Part shown: positions 44,088-56,177 of the stretch, in pieces
Layout: every line of letters begins with the position of its first letter
How positions within the stretch are numbered: position 1 is the first letter of the stretch
NCBI GenBank assembly: GCA_008802785.1
Contig: VUYT01000014.1
Span: 372,001-436,000 of the forward strand
Direction of reading: 5' to 3'
Length of the DNA stretch: 64,000 nt
From: Symmetrospora coprosmae
Taxonomy: Eukaryota > Basidiomycota > Cystobasidiomycetes > Symmetrosporaceae
The notes under the pieces: model-generated
Told to the model about the DNA's origin: nothing
The model's database searches: none
Seen by the model: only the letters and a program-made list of their open reading frames with translations
Program-made: the position numbers and the translations under genes

Positions 44088-45156
44088 ATGGTCCAGCTTC
44101 GCCTTGCGCTCGTGCAGTACGATGCGAAGCTAGGGCAGGTACAAGCCAACATTGCGCGCGTCAATGCTCTCATTGCACACGTCCAGCCGAACGCGATTGA
44201 TGTCCTCCTGCTGCCCGAGATGGCCTTCACGGGCTACATGTTCGACAGCCGCGAAGATATCGCACCCTTTCTCGAGATGCACGGTCGAGGACCCAGCGTA
44301 GCTTGGGCGCGTAGGACCGCTGAACGGCTCCAATGCTACGTTCTCGTCGGCTTTCCCGAATCGCAACGAGCGGCACTCTTCGGAGACTTCGACAGTGCTT
44401 CTCAGCCCGGCATCGGAACATCCGTCGACGCTGCCTTCAATGCGCTTGCAGTGGTTGATTGGCATGGTCATTTGCAGGTGCTTTGACACGGCGCCTGTGC
44501 CTGCGTCGGCAGCGTTGCCCGGTGCAAGCTCGATGCTCGCCTAACTCGAATGTGTCGCTTTGTGCGCAGACTGTCTATCGCAAGCATTTCTTGTTCGACA
44601 CGGACAAGAATTGGGCGGACCCTGGCAGCTCTTTTGAGACATTCGAGCTCACCCTCCCGGACGAACGAGGCAAGCTGACTGTGGCTCCTGCGATCTGCAT
44701 GGACCTCGTGCGTTGCCGTTCCAGCAGGGACCCTACCTGACCCTGTCACAACAGATGCCTGACGCTCTGATCTGTAATCTACAGAATCCCAAAGACTTTA
44801 TCGCGCCCTTCACGAGCTTCGAGTTCGCAACGTTCGCCAGGGCTCAACAGGCCAAACTCGTCCTTTGCGCGATGAACTGGCTCGCGAGCGAGCGGCCTCT
44901 AGAGGAGGGCGGCAGGTCTGAAGCAGAGGCGGATGACTGGAAGGACATTGCACAGGTGCTGTCGTATTGGGCAACCCGGCTCTCCCCTCTAGTAGGCAGT
45001 GAGGCGGTGTTCGCCGGGTGCAATCGCACGGGGCGAGAGAAGGGCATTGCATTCACGGGGGCAAGTTGCGTTATGCGTCTAGATAAGAGGGTCTCTGTCG
45101 CAGCCTATGCTGGTCTGGAGACGGAGACTGTGCTCCTAGCCTCGGTAAATGTATGA
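44088..45156 (+). CDS. NTA1: Protein N-terminal Asn/Gln amidase Nta1
   Basis: Three exons, 44088-44477, 44570-44707 and 44785-45156, in phase 0, encode 299 aa. Nitrilase fold with the Glu-Lys-Cys triad visible: LLLPEMAFTGYMF (Glu), VYRKHFLFDTD (Lys) and APAICMDLNPKDF (Cys, split by the second intron just after CMDL). C-terminal SEAVFAGCNRTGREKGIAFT is also typical. Nta1 deamidates N-terminal Asn and Gln to Asp and Glu, feeding the Arg/N-degron pathway. The start at 44088 (MVQLRLALVQYDAKLGQVQA) begins the first nitrilase strand; no in-frame ATG lies upstream in this frame. It converges on AFI1 with 144 nt between stop codons. Confidence 0.9.
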
Positions 45157-45300
45157 GGCCTGACGGGGCTGTCCCAAGCCTTCACCCGCCGAGCTGTTGT
45201 TGTCTCTCCTCGAATTGCCGACTGATGTCACAACAACATGATGCCTTATGCCCCCGTAGAGATTGAGACGGTGTCCCTATCCCAGCTCCCATTGGAAGCG

Positions 45301-48300
45301 CTATGTGCGCTGTGCTGTCGGGAGTGATGCCCTCCAGGATGCGGAGTGGTACGCGCTGCCGCCCGCTCTGCAGATAATCGAGCGTAAGCGAGTCGATGAA
45401 AGATGTTGAGCGACGCAAGGAACTTGTTTCCGGTCTGTCGAAGCAAAAAGGGGCGAAAAGAGCCAGTTAGCCTTTGGGAAGTCTTGAGCGGCCATGTCGA
45501 TGCAGACACGCACAGGGTGGGCATTGAGCGTGTCCAGAAGGTCCAGGGTGTGATTGCGGACCGCAGTAGATGGATGGAACAGACCAAAAGCGATCGGCAG
45601 CAGACCGCTGAAATGAGACGGCAAATGCGAGAGGAGCTGAAGGTGGCGCGACAAGAAGGAGGTCAATCTCACGTAGCGCGAAGCTGGGTCATAGGAGCAT
45701 CACTCACCTCAATGATTTGCTCATCAGTCTTGACACCATCGCGTAGTCCACGCATAACGGCCTCGACCTCTGCATCGCTCATCTTCTTGCTGCTCCGCAG
45801 GCGCATGATCTGATGATGTAGGTCCATGCCTCTGACAGGACGGGCCGAGGCATCGCTCATCCACTCGGCCTTGTACGCCTCGTAGCATTTCGTCCTGCGC
45901 CATCCTTCGATCCGGCCCGTGTTGCTCGCGAGCTCGCGGCGGACCTCGTCCGAGCTCGTCCCGCTCGGAAAGACGAGACCCGAGCCCAGGCGCCCCGCAG
46001 CCGCCAGTCCGGCGCTGAACGGCATGCTCGCGTGGTCGATGCTCGTCGCGCCAAACGTGTCCTCCTCCCACCGCGATGCGAGCCGCACGAAGCGCCGCAC
46101 GTAGTCGACAAAGCGCGCGCGGATGACAGACTCGCCAAAATGCGCCTGCACGGCTTGGACGACTTCGTCCATGAATAGATTATCAAACGAGTCGATCCGC
46201 GTCTCGATCTTTGCTGCGCCCGCGCCCGCCGCTGCGGCACTCCCAGCCCCGGGTCCGCCTGCACCGGGGACGCGTCCTATCTCCTGCTCGCTGTTTGACC
46301 GCTTCATGCCTGTGATGCCGGCGCCCTCACGACCAAAGGGCATTGTGCCCGAGACGGCCGAAATCGGCTCCGGGCTGGTCATCTCGTCGACGCTCGTCGA
46401 AGACATTGACGCTGGCGGCCCGTTACTTCCACCGTGCTGTGTCGACGTGTGCGTTGTCGTCGACGAGGTAGACAAGGACAGCTGTGAGGCGTTGGACGAG
46501 GATGAGAAGGACGAGCCGGTGGTGGGCATTTGCTGAATGTCCTTTGAGATGTGTATGCGGCCAGTCTCGATGTTGCAGAGCACATCCCAGGTGGAAGTCA
46601 GGTCTTCGAAGCGGGGGTTGCTGACGCCGGCGATGTAGCCAGGGCTGTCGCGGCGACATTTATCAGCTGTACTCCACGACCTGCAGCAAGGAAGCGAGGC
46701 AGTCTCACACTCCTAGCTGGTTATCGAGGTTGGTCAGGTTGCTGTAGGGGAAGCAGCGGTCGACCAGATCCGAACCGAAGAAGATGCCGCCTCCGGATCC
46801 CAGCGCGGCAGCCGAGAGGACAAAGTTTGACACCTGCGATGCAGGCTGACCGCTTCCTCCGAGGAAGAGAACCCGCTTGTACGTAATAAGCGCATTGAAG
46901 AGGACAATAATCGGCGGTGTGAGCGCGCCGTTCGTGTGGAGGTGCGGATGCACGGGCCCGACAGTGCCCGTGAAGTGGGAGAAGGTCTGAATGAGCGTAA
47001 TGAGGGAGTACTGTCGTGCGAAAGACAGAGTGTCAGAGCACGGGCGACAAAAAGGCCATGGAAACGGGTTGACCTACATCGCCGACTTCGTGCTGGAATG
47101 TCGCCAAGGGCAGCCGTATCGGCAGGGACAAGCCATTGTACGCCACATGCGTATCGAAGAAGTGAGTATCTCGCAGCTCCTTGCTGCGCGACAAAGACCG
47201 CTGCATGGGCAAGGGCTGCTGCCTTTGGCCTGATCCTGACCCGGCCCCGGACCCGGACGTCCCTGGTCGACCGAGGGAGCTACCGCTGACCACGCGAGTG
47301 CGAGGCTTGGCTAGCTCGTCGGCGTAGTTGTGAATGCTCGCTGACGAGGTCGGCCGGATGGCGAGCTCCGGGATGCCGCTCTCCAGCCCGAGTCCCTGCC
47401 CCTGCGCCCCGTTCAGAGTATTCGCGGGCGTTGGCGTCTGGCTGCGCGCTGATGCGTCAGCTTGACCATCTCCAGTCGCACTTGCAGTGTGACCGTGCGA
47501 CGGCTCCTCTGGGAAGTGGAACTTCTCATCGAACAAGTCCTTCCTCTCTGAGTTCCGCAAGACGATCTTTTCGTCAGGAGAGAAGCGCGGAGCGTGGGAG
47601 ATGTCGATGCTGTTGATGGCTTCGTAGAGGCGCTTGAGGACTGTCGGTAACGGCTCATTGAAATAGTCTTCCAGGGCGAGGAGCAGGACGGGCTGCCGGG
47701 TGAGTCGCAGAGCATTGCGGGCAGCCACGTGAGCCTGAGCTACCGAAGTTATGCCTGGTCCTCCATCAGCCCGCCGGACGCACCTTGAATATCTGTATGA
47801 AGGGATGTCGGCTGCACACTGCCAGAGCTTTGACGAGTGCGCCTCTGTAGCGCAACGCATGAAGAAGGGCAGCGATGCGGCGCAGGACGTCAATACAGCC
47901 CGGCGACATGCACGTGTTGCCGCCCTAGGCAGACTCTCGGCCAGACAAGGCAGACTGACCGCTTGTATGTCGAGCCCTGCTTGGTCCTGACCAGGCTCAT
48001 GACGTAGAGGAGGTCCTGCTGCTCGCCCGTGCCTTTGCCATCTGTCACTGCGGCTCCGGCTCTCCCGCTGCTGCCAGGCCCCGTCGGATGACCGCTGGCG
48101 TCGTTCGCGGCAGCCGCAGCAGCCAGGTCATTGTTGCTATCGCTAAAGTCGATGGCGCTCTGCTCGCTGTCCTGCAGCAGCTCTGCCCTCACGGTGGTCG
48201 CTCTTGTCTGGTTGAGGTAGAAGACGGTCCAGTCCTCTGAGCGGAGGTGGGCTCCGTCCGGCAGCATGAGCTCTGCGAGGAGGCTGCCAGCGCGCGGGGA

Positions 48301-48465
48301 GATGCGGACGTGGTCAGTGGGAGTTGCTGTCATGGGGAATGAGGCTGCCACCCACTGGGCATCGCACCCAGTCGGGGCAGGGTACTCGTGGCGCAGGGTG
48401 GAGCCCTCGTCAATGTCGAACTCGGCGAGGAGGATGTACTCGCAGTTGCGCATGGATGGGGCCAT
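45301..48465 (-). CDS. AFI1: Afi1-type DENN protein (Arf3-linked polarity factor)
   Basis: Multi-exon. The N-terminal Afi1 domain is MAPSMRNCEYILLAEFDIDE, GSTLRHEYPAPTG and LLAELMLPDGAHLRSEDWTV FYLNQ. A phase-checked splice (GTCAGT...CTACAG) gives RRGALVKALAVCSRHPFIQI, then PVLLLALEDYFNEPLPTVLK, the upstream DENN part. HTNGALTPPIIVLFNALITY and KRVLFLGG (core DENN/SPA), then PGYIAGVSNPRFEDL, EVVQAVQAHFGESVIRARFV, LLSHLPSHFSGLLPIAFGLF and TGNKFLASLNIFHRLAYARL follow. The Ser/Gly/Ala linkers between are insertions. Family role: the Afi1/MesA docking domain binds Arf3 (Arf6-like) and helps keep polarised growth and cortical landmarks. Start is at 48465; a second Met lies four codons in. It shares a 174-nt divergent promoter with separase. 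Confidence 0.86.
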
Positions 48466-48639
48466 CTTGGATGGGTTTGCGCACAGAGGCTGCTGCTGTG
48501 CTGTGCTGTGCTATGCTGGATGGTCTGCAATTATCATGGCCATTGCGATGGATGGACGTGGGGTGAGGTGCATCGCAGAGGCGTGGCTGCCTCTCTGTCC
48601 CGGACTGACCGGACCGCGCAGCAGCCTGCGAGGAGGAGG
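48466..48639. promoter_or_regulatory. Short bidirectional promoter AFI1 / separase
   Basis: 174 nt between divergent ATGs. It contains a tgctgtgctgtgctatgctgg microrepeat around 48500. No TATA box was seen. Confidence 0.6.
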
Positions 48640-51600
48640 ATGGCCACAGCAGACGGAGGAAGGGGACCACCGCCTCCGCCTCCATCTCGGAGGAGAGCGC
48701 TGGCAGGAGGCGCAACTGTGACTGCTGCTGCTGCTGGAAATTCTGGGACGGCTCCGTCAACCGCCGGCAGGGCAACGCGTCCAGTGCAGCAGCAGCAGCT
48801 GCAGCTGCAGCAGTCAACAACGGCGACCGCGGCCAGGACACGTACAGCGGCAACATCAGTGAGAACAGCAGCAAGCACACACGCGGACAATGATGCCAAG
48901 CTCAACAGTGCCGCTCTCGCTGGATCGCGCACCCTCAAACCCCGTCAGCCAACAGCTGCAGCGCCCGCGACCTCTGGCAGAGCAACAACGGGACTCGTAA
49001 AGCGAGAACGCGTCGCAACAGCAGCCAAGTCGGCGGCACCGCCAAAGAAGCCGGAACCCACTCCCAGGATGACCGCGTCCACCGCGCAGACTGTCTTCGA
49101 GCCCCTCGCGGACCGCGACGCCGTCCTGGCCACAATGAATCAGATCAACAGCGTCATCTCCCGCTTGACCACCGCCAAAAAACCAGGCTCGACATCCCCG
49201 CCAGACCCACGCGCCCGCTATCAGGAAGCTAGCATTGCTCTACGGAGGTTGCGAGCGTACACAGGGGTCCTCCTGGACATTCGCAAGCGGATGGAAATCG
49301 AGAAGGGCGCTCTCATATACGTCGCGTTCCTGAACGAGGCTGGAGACGTGAGTGCCGCGAGCGTTTATGGGCTTGGACCCCTTCTGCGTGTCATGGTCGA
49401 ACATGCTGACGCATGCGATCTTGTTTTCGCAGTATGACCTGGCTTTGCAGCAGCTTGGCGAGTCCAAGCCTGCTGTGGACAAGCTGTACCCTGCGGCTAT
49501 GCGCGCGGCGGCCCCGCCTTCAAGCACAGACGATCTAGCAGAGGAGCTTGCCAACCTGACAATCAACGCGGAGACTGCGCAGCCGCTGGATCAAGCGAGC
49601 TCATCTGCGAGCCGAGCTTTGGCACTGCTCGACTGCCAGCTACCTGCTCATGACAAGAGGTGGACACCAGACCTCCTCAATCACATCCTGCTGAGCCAGC
49701 ACCACGCGCTCACCGCCTCGCTTGGTCAGCTCTCCGCCAATGGCAGTCCCTCCTCGCCCGCACAATGGCGCGCCCTGCTTGAACAGCTAAAGCAAGGCGC
49801 GGGGCCACTGGCGCTTGCTCGCGACGTCTCACCTCAGCTTGTGATGGAGGACAGCACGAGCAGGAAGATGGATGCAGCAATGTCTGGTATCTTCAGCACC
49901 ATCATGCGGCATCTAGGCCCCTCAAACCCGCCTCGATCCGCCGACGAGGCGACCGACCCTCCCGCGGAGGCGCTCTTCGGGCTCAGGATCTATGCCCTCG
50001 AGTGTCTCATGCGCAGCAGGACGTTTCTCAACCCGCAGGATGCGGAAGCCGAGCCCCGGACGGCGATGCCGGCTGAAGACACGCTCGCCGTGCATCTGCA
50101 TCGCGCGACACTAGCGTACTGCAAGGCGCTTGTCACGAATGGCGTACCGGAGACGCAGCTCGCGAGCGTCATCGGCGAGGCCGTCGCCGGCGTTCTCGGC
50201 CGCGTGCAGGAAGTCCTGCCGTCTCGCTCCATGCGTGGAGAATCGAAGATGCGGACGTATTTGGAATGGCTGGAGCAGATCGCGAGTAAGGGAGCACATG
50301 CGACACTGCTAGGCGCCGTTGCCAGGATGCTGCGATCGGAGGCGAAAATCGAAGACGATGAGCCTGTTGGCGAGACGGGGCAAGTGACCGCGGAGGAAGT
50401 GCAGAAGAAGATCAGCGTGCTCTGCAGAAAGCTCGGAGCGGAGACAGTCCTCTGCGAAAAGTGGATCAAGCGCGCTGGCGCAGACGCGTACGACTCGACC
50501 GTCCTTGAGGGCACGCTCGACGCGCTGCAAGCCGTGCTGCGTGCGCAGTCTGCCACGTCAATCGAAGACGCACAGCAGCAGAAGCTCGCCTTGGCTCTGG
50601 AGCGGCTACATTTCTACCTTGCTCGTGCGCTGCGGAGCTCAGCTTTCTCGGCAGCTCCGCAGGCGAACGGAATGCTCGCAGATCTACTCAGTCGGGCAGC
50701 GCGCGTCGTCGAAGACTCTCTTGTCTTCACGCAGGGACAGCCAATCAGTACGCTCCCTTCCGCGGCACTGGACAGCCTCCTGCTCCTTGCTCGGAAGACG
50801 CTACTCCCCGACGATCCGTCCAGTGCACCCCGCGCTCTGGCCTGTCTCGCGCGTGCCCAAGCCTTTCTGGCTACCCTCAACAGTCGACCGGACTTCGCAG
50901 AGCTCAAACGGGCCGTATCTTCTACGGCCTTCAATCTCGGCGGCACGCTGTACAATGCCGAAAAGTACGCCGCGGCGATACCGTTCCTCGCTCTCGCCTG
51001 CGAGTTGGCGGACGGTAGCACGCCTGCCAGCTCGGCTGCAAGTCTCGACAGTTCGCCAGCAAGCACGCAGCTGCCAAAGCGGTGGGAGCTGCTTGGCCTT
51101 GCACACCTGCAGGTCCGGGAAAAGAAGGAGGCTGCCGACGCATTTGGCCAGGCTCTGGCCTGCGCCGCGGCCCCACCTGCGTCTGTGGAAGGCATAGCGC
51201 AAGACGCGTCGTTCACCAAGATTCTCTCGAGATACACCAAGTTGAGGCTGTTCGACCTGCTGCAGTCGCCTCAGGATGCGGCAGTGTCATCACTGTTTCC
51301 GGGCGTGGGCTCAAGCGCAAGAGCACGTATGCTCGAGCTGCAGATACAGTGTCTCGACAGCCATACGTCAAAGCCTGAGGCAGTCGCTGCCATGCAGAGC
51401 TGGCTCACCTTGGCAGAAAACTTTCACCGCGATGCTGGAGATGCGGCAGGGGAAAACGTCCAGGCTTTGGCTTGCGTACTTCTCCGCCAGATGGAGCTCT
51501 CCGCTACTCTGACTGGCTCGCTATCTTCGGAGGCTCTCGCCAACAAGGCTGTTGAAATAGGTCGGCTCATGGGCGGGAAGGACAGCGAGGACAGGAAAGC

Positions 51601-54600
51601 TGCGGCTACCATGCAGGGTTTTTCCAAGATCTGGCTTGCGTTCGATGCCGTTCGGCTCAAGCAAAACGGATGCTCGAAGACCCTGGCCAAAGAAGCCAAA
51701 GAGGCGCTGAAGCTCCTGATCGACGCACAGCCAATCACTGGACCATCTGTGGATGCCTCGTTGACCGCATCAGCCAGTACTTCCAGCCTGAAGCCACGCA
51801 CACTAACCAGTGCTGCCCAGCCAGTCACTGCTACTGGTTGTAGAACAGCCCGGACGACCAGGAAGACCCTGACGAGCGCCGCAGCTGCAGCGACCGTCTC
51901 CAAGAAGCCCGCCGTGGCCAGCCATACCGTCGCCCGCAAGCCACTCTCTCCGAAGAACGCCACTCAGCCTGCTGTGGCGCGGACCCTCAACAGCACAACG
52001 CCGCCCAAAAAGCTACCGAAATCACCTTCGGCAAATGGCCTGCTTGGCTCTGGCTCGCCCAAGGCGATAGCTGCCGTATCGAGACCTGCGCAACCCGGCT
52101 TCGAGAACGCCCCGAGAGCCCTATCAACTCTGTGTAAGCAATCCCGAAACTCAGGCGCCAAGCCGGTCGGATGCTGACGCTAGGCGACTTCAGCTGCTCT
52201 GGCCAGTCTTCTCGGCGCCTTTGGCCACACTTTCCTCCGCCTCTCGTGCTTGAAGCTCATTCGGCACCTGCAAGACGCACGATCAGACGAGGGTGAGCCT
52301 GGTCGTCGACTCACGTGCTGCTCTGCCCGCAGTGAACTCAGCTGACGCCCCTCTACGCCTGCCAGAGTATGTGAAAGTCTCGACGCTGCTTGGCTACGAG
52401 TACCAGCAGCTTGGCAAATGGACTCGCGCAGAAGCAGTGCTCGCCAATGCAGAGAAGCGCTCGCAGAACTCTGGCGTTTCAACACGGACAAGATTGGCGT
52501 GCCTGTTGCGTCAAGCGGACCTCACTTCTATCCGGGGCAAGCCCGAGAAAGGGTGAGTCGGCTCACCAACTATTATCTCCTGAACGATTACCTGACAGAT
52601 CAGAGCGCCTTCGCAGCCTGTCCCTATACAGATCGGCTCTAGCTCTCGCCGAGAAGGACGACAAGGACGAATGTGCCTCGGGCTCAAGTGCCCGAATCAC
52701 AGCGAGGAGCCACTTCCTATTCCGGGTGGCGAATGCTGCATTGGTCTGCTCGGGCATTCAATTCCGAAATGTATGTTGCGCTCGGTCCCAGCCAGCTGTG
52801 CCCTTCATCAAGCTGCAGAGGCTGACAGCGCCACCCCGCATACACAGGGCTACCTCGCCGATGCTATCACGTCCGCAGCCCAGGCCATCCGCCTCTCCAA
52901 CCGGGCACTGGCCAACCTTGCCCGCCTCACAGCCTCGAGGCGCTCAGTCCCTTCGCAGACTGGCGCAAGGAGCAGTGTTTTCGACAAGGACGCCTCTCCA
53001 GTTGACACACCTCCCATTCCGCCAGTGGAGAAAGCTGGTGATGCCATCTCCGCCGGCGTGGCCTCTGTCGAAGATCAAGGCATTGGTTGGGACGTGTCCT
53101 CCATGCTTTCTGATGCCTTGCTGTGGATATCACACCTCTACTTTACACGTGGATCGCCTCGACCGGCCAGCTACTTCCTCGCCCAGGCCGTCGAGCTCGC
53201 TACCCATCTTGGTGCACCTCGCCTATTGGCAAAAATCGTCACCAAGCAAATCGACCTTCATCTCAGCCTCAAGGATAGCACCGCCATGCACGAAAGTCTT
53301 GCTCTGCTTACCAAGCTCGCAAGCGAGGATGGTGGCCTTAGTACCATTGAGATCAAGCGGATCAAGGCACACCTAGCTGTGCAGGAAACGGCTTTCGAGG
53401 ACGCGGAGACCGGCTACACTGGTGCAGTAACAGCGCTTCAGAAACTCAACAAGGCTTACGCGGACACAGAGGGCCAGCTATCAAGCCCTCCCAAGCCTGG
53501 ATACCAACCTCGAGCCTCCCTCTCATCCTCTCGATCAGCTGCATGTGCGGTGGAAGCCATTCTCCCAGCTATGCAGAGCCAGATTCTCCAATCACACGGT
53601 AAGTTATCAGAGTTCGCGCTTCATCCGGCTTGGCCGCCACTCTAACCGAGCGACCCTGCAGTTTCGCTACTTTGCCTCGTTGAGCGAAGCGAAGATACCC
53701 CTCTTCTACTTCAGAGCATAGCGCAGTTGGCTCTCTCTGGCTTTGAACAAGCGGAAGAAGCGGTTCTCAATGCCAAGGTGAAGCTTGTTGCTGGCATGGC
53801 GAGTCTGCGCAGAGACCCGATAATGGGGCTCCTGCAGGATTCAGGTGCGTCTGAAATGGCTTGTGCCTCGAGCCAAGACGAGCTTCGCTAACACGTTAGT
53901 CTTGCTCCAGTCCTGTCGGTACCCTGCCTTGGTGCAATGTCTGTCGGGAGCCGATCGCCAACTCGTCAAGAAGCTTTGGCCTTCCTAGCCGAGATCGAAT
54001 TGCGATTGATGGAAGCTGCCAGCAGTAGCGGGAATGGGCTCACCACTTTCAGGTGGAAAGAGGTCTGCATTTCAATCGCATTGCTGCGAATTCTCCAGTC
54101 GGTGCTTGGTGGAGGGGTCTCGGTTCCTTCTACTGAAGTAGCAGCTGCCCTCGGTACGTCGCGATTGCCATCTGTGCAGCGAGGCCAGTACAGCTGACTG
54201 CCATATAAATAGACGGTAATGCCTCTCTTGCACTCCGCCGGGAGATGCTGGAGTGCATCAACATTAAGGTATCGCACGGGATTATGCCTGACGATCTACA
54301 ATGGCCAGGGTCCGCTTCGAAAGCCCGCACAGCGGCAGGCGCATCTTTGGCACAGTACTGGCACGCGCTTCAGGTCCGATACTCGGCTGGTCTGTCCCAG
54401 GGCATGCCCTCTGTTGGCTCGTTCACGACATCATTACCGCTCGACTGGGCCGTGCTCTCGCTGCACCTGTCGCTCGACCATCTTAGCATCATCGCAGTCA
54501 GGTATGCGCATGGCCGCCAGCCTATCGTGATGCAGCTGCCTCTCGACAGACTAGGCAAGCGGGAGGGCGAAGATCATCTACTCTCTTGCGACCTTGCGAG

Positions 54601-56030
54601 GGGCGAGATGCTCGAGATCATCCGAGGCAGCAATACCACCTCGCAGCAGGCGAAGGACATCACCAGTGTCGAAGGCCGCAGAGCTTGGTGGAAGGAGAGG
54701 AAGGACCTCGAAACGCGACTGGCAACCTTACTCGTGAACATCGACGAGCGCTGGTTCGGAGCATTCAGGGTGAGTGCGGTCCCGGCGACAGGTAGAGAGG
54801 GACCCATGGCTGATGTTCCATTGCAGTCCATCCTGACGAGGTCAACAAGCCAGCCATTCGCAAGCAAGGCCGCGGACACCTTCCAGACGCAACTCAATCA
54901 AGTGCTGCGGAAAGCCATTCTGACAACACGAGACAACAAGACCGTGCAAGTCCAGCTCGACGCGCATGTTATGGAATGCTTCCTTGCGTTAACCAATGCG
55001 ACCACCGATGATGATTTGGAAGACCTCTTCCATTTCGTCCTCGACACCTACCAATTCTGCGGAGTCCGCATTGCGCCGGACGAAATCGACGTTGACCAAG
55101 CCGTGGTCGATCTGAGAGCGGCTCTCGATGAATATCTCCAGGCCGCTCACCCGCTCGCGTCAGGTGATGACGACCATCTCTTCCTGGTATTGGACAAATC
55201 GCTCCACCTCTTTCCTTGGGAGTCCCTGCCTTCGATGCAATCGCGGTCGATCAGCCGACTGCCCTCGCTGTCGTTCCTGCAAGACAGGCTCGAACTACGC
55301 AAGCATCTCGCTACCGACACTAACTACCCTGGTATCATCATCGATCCCAGGAGCACATATTACGCTTTGAACCCAGGAGGCGACCTCAAGCACACGCAGA
55401 ACGAGTTCGGGTCCTGGTTGGCCTCCCAAGGGTGGAGCGGTATTGCTGGTCGCAGACCCATGGAAGAGGAACTCAAGGGGGCTCTCGCCAGCCATGATCT
55501 CTTCCTGTAAGTCCTCCTCCGCTGCCCCTGTATGCGTCTGGCCCCCTGACGATCGGGATGTCGGGCTTGACAGTTACTTCGGCCACGGCGGAGCAGAGCA
55601 ATACATACGCTCGCAGACGATTCGGAATCTGCCAAAGTGCGCCACTGCCCTGCTCTGGGGATGTTCCTCGGGCCACCTCAAAGAGCAAGGTGACTTCGAA
55701 GAAACGGGCATTCCGTGGACTTACATGCTGTCCGGGTCGTGGGTTCCCGCCAATTACATACCTGCGTCGCACGCGAGCCTTACTGACCCTAGATCTCATG
55801 CTGCTTTGCGCAGTCCGGCTGTAGTGGCCAATCTTTGGGACGTAACCGACAAGGACATCGACCGGCTCACTAAAAGCACATTCGAACATTTCGGCCTCGG
55901 CTCAGGCCAGGTCAACCAAAAGTCTCTTCCCGCTGCTGTGGCCGCAGCTCGAGGCGAATGCACTCTTCGCTATCTCAACGGCGCGGCGCCAGTCGTCTTC
56001 GGTATTCCGGTGAGACTGCTGAGTCGTTGA
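48640..56030 (+). CDS. ESP1: Separase (separin, peptidase C50)
   Basis: Twelve exons, all phase-consistent: 48640-49347, 49433-52133, 52194-52292, 52333-52552, 52599-52770, 52848-53598, 53662-53844, 53911-54153, 54213-54769, 54827-55506, 55574-55735 and 55814-56030. They encode 2,230 aa. The N-terminal ~150 residues are Ala/Thr/Gln-rich and basic; a long helical TPR-like superhelix follows (for example LGYEYQQLGKWTRAEAVLAN). A second disordered stretch lies near residue 1,050. The catalytic domain carries LFPWESLPSM, the His in YFGHGGAEQYI (codon 55584-55586, about residue 2109), the Cys in ALLWGCSSGHL (codon 55662-55664, about residue 2135), and PAVVANLWDVTDKDIDRLTK. Separase cleaves cohesin Scc1 at anaphase onset and is held in check by securin. 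No securin gene was recognised nearby. Confidence 0.95.
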
Positions 56031-56177
56031 ACTTGTATTTTGGTAGTGACTTCAGTCAGTCATCGTCGTTGTACATAGTCCCGCCCGTTGCGAGCAGCTG
56101 CTGCGAGTTCTTCTTTCGCCAGAAGGCGACCCTCATCCATTCCGATTGTTTCGCCTGTTCTATGTGTGTGTGTATAG

